Shown: in pieces, positions 42,525 to 50,788 of the stretch | Layout: each line of letters opens with the position of its first letter | Numbering within the stretch: position 1 is the first letter of the stretch | DNA from: Rhodophyticola sp017644125 | Lineage (GTDB): Bacteria; Pseudomonadota; Alphaproteobacteria; Rhodobacterales; Rhodobacteraceae | DNA length: 64,000 nt | Assembly (NCBI RefSeq): GCF_042140125.1 | Contig: NZ_CP159473.1 | Strand: one strand, 5' to 3' | Made by a program: the position numbers and the translations under genes | The notes under the pieces: model-generated | Database searches by the model: none | The model's input: the letters and a program-made list of their open reading frames with translations, nothing else | What the model was told of the DNA's origin: nothing

Positions 42525-44066
42525 ATGACCAAATCCATCGAACAATTGCGCCGTGATGCGAAGGCGCTGAGGAAAGCCCATGCCTCCGGGGACCGCGCCG
42601 CCGCCGCCCGGATTGCCGTCTACCGTCCGCGCCCCGAAGGCACGAACCTGAAGCTTGCCGATTACCTGCATGTGATCGCTCGGGAGAACAGCTTTGCCAG
42701 CTGGCCGCATCTGAAGCTTGCGGTGGAAAGCTTTGGCATGGACAGGGCCGCCAAACGCCAGCGTCTGAAGATCGCCGTCCATCACGGGCAGACCCATGTG
42801 GTCGAGCAACTGCTGGACGATACTCCCGATCTGGCGGAGGGCGATCTGGGGCTGGAGATTGCGCTCTATCGCCGGGATGCGGTGGCGGCGGCGCTTTCGG
42901 CCGATCCGGGGCGCGCCATGGCGAACCTCGGGGTCGCCCCGCCGCTTCTGCATCTGGCACAATCGCGGATGATCCATCTGTGGCCCGAGCGCGAGGCCGA
43001 TATGCTGGCCATCGCCGAGATGCTCGTGGCCCGCGGCGCGGACGTGAATGCGGGCAGGCCTGCGGGCGAAGGCAGCGATCACATGCTTTCGCCGCTCTAT
43101 TTCGCGATCGGGCATGCCGACAACATGCTGCTCGGCCGCTGGCTTCTGGAGCATGGGGCCGACCCGAACGACAACGAATCGCTTTATCACGCGACCGAGC
43201 TTGGACACCGCGAGGGTCTGAGGATGCTGCTGGACCATGGCGCCGATCCGCGCGGGACCAACGCATTGCTGCGGGCGATGGATTTTCACGATCACGAGGC
43301 GGTCCGGCTGTTGTTGGACGCAGGCGCCATGGCCGATGATTTCAACGATGCGGAAATTGGCGGCGAGGCGCCTTTTGTCGTGCCGGCCCTTCATCAGGCG
43401 GCGCGGCGCATGTCGGACCGGCGCATGATCGAGATGCTGCTGGAGGCGGGCGCGGATGCGTCGCGCGTGTTCGAGGGGGCCACTGCCTACGGCTATGCGC
43501 GGGTGTTCGGCAATGCCGAGCTTGCCGCGGCGATCCGGGCGCGGGGCGATGTGCCGGAGTTGAGCCGGGAGGAGCGGATGCTCGCCATGGCCGCCGATGG
43601 CGAGCTGCCCGACGGGGTCTATATCGACCCGGCCAGACTGCCGGAGGCCTATCGGAACATCATCCGAATGATCCAGCATCTGCCCGGCAAGCTGGAGCAT
43701 GTGAAACGGCTGGTGGCGATGGGCGTGGAGTATGATCGCCCCGATACCGAGGGGCTGACGCCCGTGCAACTGGCCGGATGGGAAGGCCTGCCGGAGATGC
43801 TGGACTACTTTCTCAGCCTCAAGCCCGATCTTGCCCATATCAACAATTACGGCGGCACGTTGCTGAGCACCATCATCCACGGTTCCGAAAACTGCCCCGA
43901 ACGGGCGGAGCGGGACTATCTGGCCTGTCTGGAACTGGTGCTGAAGGAGGGCGTCGCACTGCCGAGGCGGGCGATCGAGCTGGCCGGCGACCCGGATGTA
44001 TCGGAGTTTCTGGCCGACTGGGCGCGGGCGCATCCGGGCCAGGTTGTGGAGGGCGGCGTCGTCTGA
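42525..44066 (+). CDS. Ankyrin-repeat protein
   Basis: The 513-residue protein has no signal peptide or membrane helix. After an N-terminal 40-residue helix it consists mostly of degenerate ankyrin repeats, the clearest being MLLGRWLLEHGADPNDNESLYHATELGHREGL, GADPRGTNALLRAM and MIEMLLEAGAD at residues about 195-320, with more near 410-480. Such proteins mediate protein-protein contacts. ATG at 42525 is preferred, with GAGGAAG 6-12 bases upstream; the frame runs to ATG 42510. No partner is evident in the neighbourhood. GC and codon use match the genome. Confidence 0.87.
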   Translation: MTKSIEQLRRDAKALRKAHASGDRAAAARIAVYRPRPEGTNLKLADYLHVIARENSFASWPHLKLAVESFGMDRAAKRQRLKIAVHHGQTHVVEQLLDDTPDLAEGDLGLEIALYRRDAVAAALSADPGRAMANLGVAPPLLHLAQSRMIHLWPEREADMLAIAEMLVARGADVNAGRPAGEGSDHMLSPLYFAIGHADNMLLGRWLLEHGADPNDNESLYHATELGHREGLRMLLDHGADPRGTNALLRAMDFHDHEAVRLLLDAGAMADDFNDAEIGGEAPFVVPALHQAARRMSDRRMIEMLLEAGADASRVFEGATAYGYARVFGNAELAAAIRARGDVPELSREERMLAMAADGELPDGVYIDPARLPEAYRNIIRMIQHLPGKLEHVKRLVAMGVEYDRPDTEGLTPVQLAGWEGLPEMLDYFLSLKPDLAHINNYGGTLLSTIIHGSENCPERAERDYLACLELVLKEGVALPRRAIELAGDPDVSEFLADWARAHPGQVVEGGVV

Positions 44067-44127
44067 CCGCTCTGGCGACGCGCCGCGACCGGTCCGGCGG
44101 CCGGGTCATCCCTGCGGGGCCGGGCCG

Positions 44128-44706
44128 TCAGCCGGACCCCGACCCGGGTGCAAAGCCCAAAAGTCGTGGCAACCGCTTGATCGGGTCCGATGTTTTCAGG
44201 GCGCGGGCCAGAACCCAGGCCCCTTCCAGCCCGATGAACAGCGCCTCGGCCCGGTCGCGGGCGACGTCCCGGGGCAGTCCGGCGGCGCGCCCGTATTCCG
44301 CGATCTGGTCGATCCAGCCGGTGAAGACCGATGCCGCCTTTTCCCGGAACGCCTGATTCTGCGGCCCTTCGAAGAGGGTGGAGGAGACCGGGCAACCATC
44401 CCAGTGACCCGAGAGATCGAAGAGCTTTGCCAGCTTGAAACAGAACGTCGTGGCCCCGGTATCGAAGCTTTCGGAGGTCTCGAAAGCATCCGCCGCGACG
44501 CGCTGCATCTGCGCCGAAGCCCAATCTGCGGCGGCCAGGGCCAAGTCCGCCTTTCCATTGGGAAAATGGTGATAGAGGGAGCCTTTGGGCGCCTCCGCCC
44601 GGGCCAGTATCTCGGCCACGCCGACCCCGTGATAGCCCTTCTGGCGGAACAAGAGCGCCGCATTCAGGACCAGACGGTCACGGGTCGAGGGGATCGAGGA
44701 GGTCAC
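44128..44706 (-). CDS. TetR/AcrR-family regulator
   Basis: The 192-residue protein has the TetR N-terminal helix-turn-helix: RDRLVLNAALLFRQKGYHGVGVAEILARAEAPKGSLYHHFPNGKADLALAA. A ligand-binding helical domain with three cysteines follows. The GTG start at 44706 gives a normal length. Two TAGACC-N4-GGTCTA boxes lie in the 81-bp gap to the divergent alpha/beta-hydrolase gene, so it most likely represses both itself and the hydrolase. The box is like that of NemR, a thiol-reactive electrophile sensor. The ligand here is not known. Confidence 0.92.
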   Translation of the reverse strand: MTSSIPSTRDRLVLNAALLFRQKGYHGVGVAEILARAEAPKGSLYHHFPNGKADLALAAADWASAQMQRVAADAFETSESFDTGATTFCFKLAKLFDLSGHWDGCPVSSTLFEGPQNQAFREKAASVFTGWIDQIAEYGRAAGLPRDVARDRAEALFIGLEGAWVLARALKTSDPIKRLPRLLGFAPGSGSG

Positions 44707-44726
44707 AAATCTTCTTTTGACAGAGA

Positions 44727-44767
44727 TAGACCGATTGGTCTAGCCTCCGTGTAGACCAATCGGTCTA
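44727..44767. promoter_or_regulatory. Two inverted TetR-type operator boxes in the divergent promoter region
   Basis: TAGACCGATTGGTCTA at 44727-44742 and TAGACCAATCGGTCTA at 44752-44767 are exact reverse complements of each other, 9 bp apart, each with palindromic arms TAGACC/GGTCTA. TTGACA at 44717-44722 is a consensus -35 for the plus-strand hydrolase gene, so the first box would cover the spacer and -10 region. Confidence 0.8.
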
Positions 44768-44787
44768 GTCCATGGAAGGGCCTGTGC

Positions 44788-45678
44788 ATGTCCATGAATA
44801 TCCGCACCCTGAATGCCGGAGAGCCGGTGCCGACGCCGGTTGAATTCCGGTCCGGTGTGGCAAAGCTCTCGGGCACCTTGTTCCATACCGCGCGCCGGCC
44901 CCGCGCGGTGGTGGTTCTGCACGGCGCGACCGGCGTGCCGCACGGGTATTACCGGCATTTCGCGACATGGCTGGCATTGGAGCGGAACATCGCCTGCCTG
45001 ACCTATGATTACCGGGATTTCGGCGCATCGGCGCGGGGGCCGCTGAAAGCGTCGAAGGCGACGATGGGGGATTGGGGCGTGCATGACCAGTATGCCGCAA
45101 GGCTGGCCGCCGCGCGGATGCTGCCGGATGTTCCGATCTGGGTTGTCGGCCATTCCCTCGGCGGCCTGATGTTGCCATTTCAGCCGGACCCGGAGCAGGT
45201 TGCGCGGGTGATCACGGTGGCCAGCGGGCCGGTTCATTTCCGCGATCATCCCTGGCATTTCCGGCCTGTGGCCGCGGCCCTTTGGTATGGCGCCGGTCCT
45301 GCGGCGACGGCGATGCTGGGCTACCTGCCCGGCCGGGTGCTCAGATTGGGCGAGGATCTCCCCTCGGGCGTTTTCTGGCAGTGGCGGCGCTGGTGCACGA
45401 CGCCGGGGTTCAACGCGGGCGATTACGGGCGGGCCCTGCCCTTGCCGGACATACGCGGGGTCAGGGCGCCGGTGACATTCGTCGCCATGGCCGACGACCA
45501 GATGGTTCCGCCCGAAGCGGTCTGGCGGCTGATGCCCTATTATGTGGAAGCTCCGAAGCGGCAGGTCACAATCCGGCCCGAAGACTTCGGATTGGGCCCG
45601 ATCGGCCATATCGGCTTTTTCCGCCGCGGAAATGCGCCGATCTGGGACAGGGTTCTTGCCACCGAGCCGGGGCACTGA
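44788..45678 (+). CDS. Alpha/beta hydrolase
   Basis: The 296-residue enzyme has an oxyanion-hole HGATG (near residue 48), the nucleophile elbow GHSLGG near 126, the late aspartate near residue 230 (MADDQMVPPEA) and the terminal histidine in GPIGHIGFF. The family covers esterases, lipases and thioesterases, and the substrate is not evident. It is divergent from tetR across paired operators, so it is probably induced by the compound TetR senses. ATG 44788 is preceded by TGGAAGGGC. Confidence 0.88.
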   Translation: MSMNIRTLNAGEPVPTPVEFRSGVAKLSGTLFHTARRPRAVVVLHGATGVPHGYYRHFATWLALERNIACLTYDYRDFGASARGPLKASKATMGDWGVHDQYAARLAAARMLPDVPIWVVGHSLGGLMLPFQPDPEQVARVITVASGPVHFRDHPWHFRPVAAALWYGAGPAATAMLGYLPGRVLRLGEDLPSGVFWQWRRWCTTPGFNAGDYGRALPLPDIRGVRAPVTFVAMADDQMVPPEAVWRLMPYYVEAPKRQVTIRPEDFGLGPIGHIGFFRRGNAPIWDRVLATEPGH

Positions 45679-45717
45679 TCCCCCTCCGCGGCAGGAGAGG
45701 GGCTAGCCTGCCTGAGC

Positions 45718-46761
45718 CTAGCGCCCGGTCAGATCGCGTTTGCCTTTCTTTATGCTGCGATACAGCTTGCCCCGGGCGCGGTCACGTTCCCGGGCCTCGT
45801 GAAGGGTGCGGCTGTTGCGGGCATCCTCGCGCTCCAGCTTGCGCCAGCGTTCCAGCCGCGCGGGCTCGATCTCGCCGCGACTGATGGCGGCCTGAACCGC
45901 ACATCCGGGTTCCGTGTCGTGGTGACAATCGGAAAACCGGCACTCCGCGGCGAGATCGTTCAGATCGGAAAACACCGCGTCGATCCCGTCGGCCGCATCG
46001 GCGAGACGCAGGGCGCGCATGCCCGGCGTGTCGATCAGCCAGCCACCGTGAATCGTCCGGTCGAGACCCCGGGCCGTGGTGGTGTGGCGGCCCTTTGCGT
46101 CATCCTCGCGGATACCCCGGGTTGCGGCGGCCCCACCGGTCAGCGCGTTGGCAAGCGTGGATTTCCCCACCCCGGAAGAGCCGAGAAGCGCCAGCGTCTG
46201 CCCGTTTCGGCACCACGGCGCAAGGGCTTCGGTATCGCCGGCATCGGTTGCATTGAGCGTGATGGCGGTCACCAGCGGAGACAGGCGTTCCGCCCGGGTG
46301 CGATAGCTGCCCGGATCGTCGCAGAGATCGGCCTTCGTCAGGATCACCAGCGGCAAGGCCCCGGCGGACGCGGCCAGCGCCAGATAGCGTTCCAGCCGGG
46401 CCGGATTGAAATCGGCGTTGCAGGAGGTGACGATGCCGAGCGTGTCCACGTTGGAGGCGATCAGCTGCCTGTCCGATCCGGTGCCCGCGGCGCGGCGGGC
46501 GAGTTCCGTAACCGGATCGAGCCGCCGCATCACACGTGCAGTGGCGGCATCGAACAGCACCCAATCACCGGTGGCGTAGGCCCCGCTTGGCGTATTGGCG
46601 GCGGGGATCAGCGTCAGGGATCCGTCGGGTGCAAGCGCGCCAAGACGGTCCCGTGCCACCGTGGCGATGCGGGCAAGGTTGCAGGTTTCCGCTTCCTCAG
46701 GCGTCAGTTGCGCAAGAAGGCGGGCCGACCATCCAAGGTCGGAGAGAGAATATTGGGTCAA
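45718..46761 (-). CDS. rsgA: Ribosome small-subunit-dependent GTPase A
   Basis: RsgA is a circularly permuted GTPase that checks late 30S assembly. The 347-residue protein has an N-terminal OB fold, then TKAD (G4), LLGSSGVGKSTLANAL (G1), GRHTTTARGL (G2), IDTPGMR (G3) in permuted order, and the zinc-binding C-terminus CRFSDCHHDTEPGCAV. A TTG start at 46761 gives the usual MTQYSLSDLGWS beginning; no better ATG exists nearby, so the start is less certain than the identity. The SRP RNA gene lies upstream on the same strand. Confidence 0.92.
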   Translation of the reverse strand: MTQYSLSDLGWSARLLAQLTPEEAETCNLARIATVARDRLGALAPDGSLTLIPAANTPSGAYATGDWVLFDAATARVMRRLDPVTELARRAAGTGSDRQLIASNVDTLGIVTSCNADFNPARLERYLALAASAGALPLVILTKADLCDDPGSYRTRAERLSPLVTAITLNATDAGDTEALAPWCRNGQTLALLGSSGVGKSTLANALTGGAAATRGIREDDAKGRHTTTARGLDRTIHGGWLIDTPGMRALRLADAADGIDAVFSDLNDLAAECRFSDCHHDTEPGCAVQAAISRGEIEPARLERWRKLEREDARNSRTLHEARERDRARGKLYRSIKKGKRDLTGR

Positions 46762-46849
46762 TGGTTTGAAGTCCCGAAAACACGTCAGAAGGGGCGGACG
46801 CCGGTGAAGGGGTCTGCTCAGATGCGTGCCGGGCTGGGGCGCCGTCTGT

Positions 46850-46888
46850 TCAGGCGGCGCGGGCCCGGAGGGGGGATGCAATCTCCAT
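46850..46888 (-). CDS. Possible 12-residue leader peptide before rsgA
   Basis: A short frame MEIASPLRARAA begins with ATG at 46888 behind a perfect AGGAGG (plus 46893-46898, 4 bp away). It lies between the SRP RNA gene and rsgA, in another frame than rsgA, and ends 88 bp before the rsgA start. A strong ribosome site on so short a frame suggests a leader peptide, but it could be coincidence. Confidence 0.25.
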   Translation of the reverse strand: MEIASPLRARAA

Positions 46889-46936
46889 GATGCCTCCTGT
46901 CCGGTTTTCGTCTCGGCCTGTATGGGCCGCGCTGTG

Positions 46937-47033
46937 GTGAGAGGCTGGACTGCGACCCAAGCGGGTCTCGTTATGGCTGCTTCCTTCCGGACCTGACCAG
47001 GTTGGCGAGGTGCTTGCCCGCGCCAACCTCTCG
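46937..47033 (-). ncRNA. ffs: Signal recognition particle RNA (4.5S)
   Basis: The RNA of the SRP binds Ffh and FtsY and targets nascent membrane proteins. On the minus strand it contains the universal domain-IV segment GGTCAGGTCCGGAAGGAAGC (about 46999-46980). The long hairpin closes with 5' GAGAGGTTGG pairing to 3' CCAGCCTCTC (46939-46948). About 97 nt in length matches bacterial small SRP RNA. A promoter with 17-bp spacing (47040-47068) places the 5' end near 47033. The exact 3' end is inferred. Confidence 0.9.
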
Positions 47034-47039
47034 GTCGGA

Positions 47040-47068
47040 GAGATAGGGATTTTTCGCGCAGGCTGCAA
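47040..47068 (-). promoter_or_regulatory. Promoter of the SRP RNA gene
   Basis: On the minus strand TTGCAG (plus 47063-47068) and TATCTC (plus 47040-47045) are 17 bp apart. The predicted start is at about 47033, precisely where the paired 5' arm of the RNA begins. Confidence 0.6.
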
Positions 47069-47131
47069 CCCATTGTGCGATTGTCGCGTTCCAGTGTTAG
47101 GATCGTGCAATCCGGAAGAGGGAGGAGGCCC

Positions 47132-47968
47132 ATGCGTCTGAGAGGTGTCCGCCGCAGCAGGAATGTCGTCGACCGCCGGGGGCGCCGGGGCGGCACGACC
47201 GCCGGGATCGGCGGGCTTGGCCTGATCGTGGTGCTGGCGATCGGCTATTTCGCGGGCATCGATGTCACCCCGTTCCTGCAGGGCGCAGGTGGTCCGCAAC
47301 AGCAGGAGGAGCGACCGCTGACCGCCGATGAGCAACAGGCCGGTGCTTTTGCCGCGCAGGTTCTGGCCACGACCGAGGATGTGTGGGGCGACATCTTCGT
47401 GCAGGAATTCGGCCGGCCCTATGACGCGCCGCAACTGGTGCTGTTTTCCGAAGTGACGCAAAGCGGCTGCGGCGGCGCGTCGGGCGCCTCCGGACCTTTC
47501 TACTGCCCCGCCGATCAGCGCGCCTATCTGGACACGGCCTTTTTCGCGTATATGGCGGACCGTCTGGGCGCCGAAGGCGATTTCGCGGCGGCTTACGTGA
47601 TCGCCCATGAGGTCGCCCATCATGTGCAGCAGGAACTGGGCATTCTGAGACGCGCCAATCAGGCGCGCGCGTCGATGAGCCGGGCCGACAGCAACCGCGT
47701 CTCGGTGATGATCGAATTGCAGGCCGATTGCCTGTCGGGCGTCTGGGCCGCCCATGTTCAGGGCCTGCTGGAACCCGGCGATCTGGAGGAGGCGCTGACC
47801 ACGGCGGAGCGGATCGGTGACGATTACCTGCAGGCCCGCGCGGGGCGCCAGCCGAACCCGCACAGCTTCACCCATGGCACCTCTGCCCAACGGGCGGGCT
47901 GGTTCCGTCGCGGGTTTGAAAGTGCCGATCCCAACCAGTGCGACACCTTCGCGGCCGAGCGGCTTTAG
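47132..47968 (+). CDS. Neutral zinc metallopeptidase, YpfJ-like
   Basis: The 278-residue protein has a short basic N-terminus and one hydrophobic anchor (about residues 22-45). A luminal domain with the zincin motif HEVAHHVQ near residue 159 follows, and a later glutamate (IELQADCLSGVWAAHV) supplies the third ligand. This is the YpfJ/zn_peptidase family, membrane-anchored metallopeptidases of unclear substrate. Four cysteines (GCGGASGASG, YCPAD, ADCLSG, NQCDTF) might form disulfides. GGAGGAGG precedes the ATG at 47132. Confidence 0.88.
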   Translation: MRLRGVRRSRNVVDRRGRRGGTTAGIGGLGLIVVLAIGYFAGIDVTPFLQGAGGPQQQEERPLTADEQQAGAFAAQVLATTEDVWGDIFVQEFGRPYDAPQLVLFSEVTQSGCGGASGASGPFYCPADQRAYLDTAFFAYMADRLGAEGDFAAAYVIAHEVAHHVQQELGILRRANQARASMSRADSNRVSVMIELQADCLSGVWAAHVQGLLEPGDLEEALTTAERIGDDYLQARAGRQPNPHSFTHGTSAQRAGWFRRGFESADPNQCDTFAAERL

Positions 47969-48088
47969 CCCGCCGCCTTCCGGATTGCGGTCCAGAGGCC
48001 GGGCTTCCAGGCGGACCCATGGCAAACCGCCGGAATGATGGCCGCCTCCCGTCTCCTCCCGAACCGATGCCGGGGCTCATCCGGCTGC

Positions 48089-48859
48089 CTAGTTCGGGGC
48101 GCGTTCGGCCCAGCCCGCGAAGATGCGTTCCAGAAACACCACGATATAGAACAGGAAGATCCCAAGCGCCGCGAGCGCGAACAGCACCGCGAACATCAGC
48201 GGGTAGTCGGCGCTGATCCGGCCGCTGTCGAACAGGTCGCCCAGCCCGCGGCCATGGGGGGAGACGATTTCCATCAGATTGGTGCCGATGAAGGCCAAGG
48301 TCACCGCCACCTTCAGCGCACCGAAGAACTCGGGCAGCGTTTTCGGCAGGGCGATCTTCCAGAAGATCGTGAAATTCGACGCCCCGAGTGAGCGCAGGAT
48401 GTCGCGATACTCGGGCTCAAGCGTGGACAGCCCGATGGAGACCGAAACCGCGATCGGAAAGAAGGAGATCATGAAGGCGATCAGGATCGTGTTGAAATCG
48501 TGCTGACCTACGAACATCAGCGCGACAATCGGCACCACAGTGGCTTTGGGGATCGCGTTGAAGCCCACGAGGAGCGGGTAGAGACCTTCGCGCGCGACGC
48601 GCGAAAAGCCCATGATCATGCCCAGAAGAGTGCCGAAGACAACGGCAAGTCCAAGGCCCACCACCGTGCGCCAGAGTGTTTCCCAGGACTTGATCAGGAA
48701 CAGGTCCCAATAGCGCACGAAGGCCGGGATCAGGTCCGACGGTGAGGCCATGCGGAAATTCGGCAACTGGTAGAACCAGACCAGAAACTCCCAGATCGCA
48801 AGCACCGCGACAATCGTGATGACCGGCGCCGCGATCTTGCGAAGCGTTGCGGTGCTCAT
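48089..48859 (-). CDS. ABC transporter permease, internal start of the fused frame
   Basis: ATG at 48859, with GGAG 8-11 bases upstream, would produce the normal 256-residue permease: five or six hydrophobic segments and the conserved cytoplasmic EAA loop (DILRSLGASNFTIFWKIALPKTLPEFFGALKVA). This is the BPD-type inner-membrane component of nitrate/sulfonate/thiamine-precursor importers. The strong internal ribosome site suggests it is still made independently even if the upstream ATPase is shifted. Confidence 0.6.
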   Translation of the reverse strand: MSTATLRKIAAPVITIVAVLAIWEFLVWFYQLPNFRMASPSDLIPAFVRYWDLFLIKSWETLWRTVVGLGLAVVFGTLLGMIMGFSRVAREGLYPLLVGFNAIPKATVVPIVALMFVGQHDFNTILIAFMISFFPIAVSVSIGLSTLEPEYRDILRSLGASNFTIFWKIALPKTLPEFFGALKVAVTLAFIGTNLMEIVSPHGRGLGDLFDSGRISADYPLMFAVLFALAALGIFLFYIVVFLERIFAGWAERAPN

Positions 48860-49699
48860 GCGCCGGCTCCGATCTCGGCCTTGGTCGGATGGCCGTCGAG
48901 CGGGGCGTCGACGCTGGTGGCGCGGCCCTGGGCGACCTGAAATCTGGTGACGTAAAATCGCAAGCATTTCAACGGCTTTCGGGGTGTATAGGTCGTCAAG
49001 CGTGCGCTTGCCGGAAATGTCCACATCCATGGTGTATTGCGCGTGCGCGGGGCGGCCGGACATCACCACAACCTGGTCGGCGAGAAACACGCTTTCGCGC
49101 AGATCATGGGTGATGAGCAGGCAGGTAAAAGGTTCGATCTCGCGCAGATCATGCATGGTCTGCCACAGATCCTCCCGCGTGAACGCATCGAGCGCGCCGA
49201 AAGGTTCATCAAGGATCAGCACTTCGGGATTGTGCACCAGAGACCGGCAGAGGGAGGCGCGCTGGCGCATGCCGCCGGAAAGCTCGGAGGGGCGCTTTTC
49301 CTCGAAGCCTTCCAGTCCGACCAGCTTCAGCAACCCCATCGCGCGGTCCACCTGTTCGGATTTGCTCATCCCGGTGGAGACGATTTCCAGCGGGAGCATC
49401 ACGTTCTGCAGGATCGTGCGCCATTCCAGCAGAACCGGGTTCTGGAACGCCATGCCGACCGTGGGGCGGGGTGAGGTAACCCTCTGACCGGAAAGCCAGA
49501 CTTCGCCCTCATCGGGGCGCATCAGGCCCGAAACGAGCCGCGTGAGCGTCGATTTTCCGCAGCCGGACGGGCCGACCACGGCGGTGAAACTGTTCTTTTC
49601 CATGCGGATCGACAGCTTGTCGAGAACGGGCAGGGGGCCCGCATCCGTGCGGTAGGCGTGGGTCACGTCACGCAGTTCGATCTGGAAGGAAGAGGTCAT
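48089..49699 (-). CDS. ABC transporter ATPase fused in frame to its permease (likely one-base insertion)
   Basis: The single 536-residue frame joins an ATPase and a permease of an SsuBC/ThiZX-type importer. Residues 1-250 show Walker A GPSGCGKS (43-50), signature LSGGMRQR, Walker B LILDEP and the H-loop HD. After HQIS (about residue 252) the sequence becomes arginine-rich until the permease start at residue 281. In the +1 frame the same DNA encodes the natural ATPase end HQIQVAQGR to EIGAGA, with TGA overlapping the permease ATG. Deleting one T from the run at 48940-48942 restores a 280-residue ATPase. It is therefore probably an artefact or recent frameshift, not a true fusion. The substrate is unknown. 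Confidence 0.8.
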   Translation of the reverse strand: MTSSFQIELRDVTHAYRTDAGPLPVLDKLSIRMEKNSFTAVVGPSGCGKSTLTRLVSGLMRPDEGEVWLSGQRVTSPRPTVGMAFQNPVLLEWRTILQNVMLPLEIVSTGMSKSEQVDRAMGLLKLVGLEGFEEKRPSELSGGMRQRASLCRSLVHNPEVLILDEPFGALDAFTREDLWQTMHDLREIEPFTCLLITHDLRESVFLADQVVVMSGRPAHAQYTMDVDISGKRTLDDLYTPKAVEMLAILRHQISGRPGPRHQRRRPARRPSDQGRDRSRRMSTATLRKIAAPVITIVAVLAIWEFLVWFYQLPNFRMASPSDLIPAFVRYWDLFLIKSWETLWRTVVGLGLAVVFGTLLGMIMGFSRVAREGLYPLLVGFNAIPKATVVPIVALMFVGQHDFNTILIAFMISFFPIAVSVSIGLSTLEPEYRDILRSLGASNFTIFWKIALPKTLPEFFGALKVAVTLAFIGTNLMEIVSPHGRGLGDLFDSGRISADYPLMFAVLFALAALGIFLFYIVVFLERIFAGWAERAPN

Positions 49700-49702
49700 G
49701 AA

Positions 49703-49768
49703 GCGCCCTGATCAGGGCGCGGGCCCGCCGGAACCGGCCCGCGCAAGGTATATCAATTGTATATCAAT
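49703..49768 (-). promoter_or_regulatory. Intercistronic hairpins and direct repeat between ABC genes
   Basis: The 75-bp gap holds a perfect palindrome GCGCCCTGATCAGGGCGC at 49703-49720. It overlaps a 9-bp stem GCGCGGGCC/GGCCCGCGC (49717-49725 and 49736-49744, 10-nt loop). An 11-bp-period direct repeat TATATCAAT lies at 49749-49757 and 49760-49768. Such hairpins downstream of binding-protein genes usually stabilise their mRNA and attenuate the downstream genes. The two stems share four bases, so they may be alternatives. Confidence 0.5.
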
Positions 49769-49774
49769 CCGACC

Positions 49775-50788
49775 CTATTCGGGCGCGATCATCCGCAGCT
49801 CGGCATCGGGCAGATAGGCATCGGTGAAATAGAGTGCGGCGTCGGGCTCGCTGGTGAACTCATAGGTCAGCCGAAGCTGTTCGATGGCCCGGTCCATCCG
49901 GTCGGCATCGATCTGCCCCATGCCGTTTTCGCGAACATAGTCTGTGAGCACATTGGCTTCGATGGCAAGTTCCAGCCGGCGCCCCTCCAGGTCCTGATCG
50001 CCGGCGGGGTTGCGCTCGATCACCGCGGCGGCGGCGGCCAGCGGATCGGCGATGGCGTCCGACCAGCCGCGCGCGACCGCGGTGAGGAAGCCGGTCACGA
50101 TCTCGGGGTTTTCGGCGGCGAAGTCCGTGTTGACGATGATCGCGTTGCCGTAGAGTTCGACCCCGTGATCGGCGAAGAGGATGGTGGTGATATCCTCCTC
50201 GGGGATGCCGAGGCGTGCGAGGCTGAGATAGGAGGAGAAGTTGAACCCGGTCACCGCGTCCACATTGCCTTCGGCCAGCATCGGCTCGCGGGTCGGGAAG
50301 CCGACCGGTTCGATCGTGATGGTGGACACGTCGATGTCGTTCACCTCGGCCAGGATCGGGAACTGTGCCCATGCGCCGTCGGGCGGCGGTGCGCCCAGAA
50401 CCGAGCCTTCCAGGTCCTCGATGCCGGAAATGCCCTGACTGACCCGGCCGACGATGGAGAAGGGCGGGCTGTCATAGACCATCATGACGGCGGTCACTGG
50501 CGCGCCGGGGTTCTGATCGAGAAAGCGCACGAGGCTGTTGATATCGGCAAAGCCGAGCGGGAAGGCCCCGGAGGCGACCTTGGGGATCGCATCGAGCGAA
50601 CCCTGGCCTGCGGTGATTTCGACGCTTAGCCCCTCGGCTTCGAAATGGCCGTTGTCGATGGCGAGAAAATAGGGCGCGGACGGCCCCTCGAAGCGCCAGT
50701 CGAGCGCGAAGGCGATATCGGTATCGGCGGCCAGCGGGCTGGCGGCAAGCAGACCGGCGGCAAATGTCGGCAGAATTCGGGTGAACAC
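49775..50788 (-). CDS. ABC transporter substrate-binding protein, NMT1/SsuA/ThiY-like
   Basis: The 337-residue protein has a signal peptide (about 1-20). The periplasmic binding fold of the NMT1/THI5/TauA group follows: FALDWRFEGPSAPYFLAIDNGHFEAEGLSVEI at the start, then GVASGAFPLGFADIN and FVLGAPPPDGAW. Family members carry sulfonates, nitrate, pyrimidine thiamine precursors or riboflavin. I see no TPP riboswitch upstream, so the ligand is open. GTG start at 50788 has GAGGAG upstream. It is first of the ABC operon. Confidence 0.88.
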   Translation of the reverse strand: MFTRILPTFAAGLLAASPLAADTDIAFALDWRFEGPSAPYFLAIDNGHFEAEGLSVEITAGQGSLDAIPKVASGAFPLGFADINSLVRFLDQNPGAPVTAVMMVYDSPPFSIVGRVSQGISGIEDLEGSVLGAPPPDGAWAQFPILAEVNDIDVSTITIEPVGFPTREPMLAEGNVDAVTGFNFSSYLSLARLGIPEEDITTILFADHGVELYGNAIIVNTDFAAENPEIVTGFLTAVARGWSDAIADPLAAAAAVIERNPAGDQDLEGRRLELAIEANVLTDYVRENGMGQIDADRMDRAIEQLRLTYEFTSEPDAALYFTDAYLPDAELRMIAPE

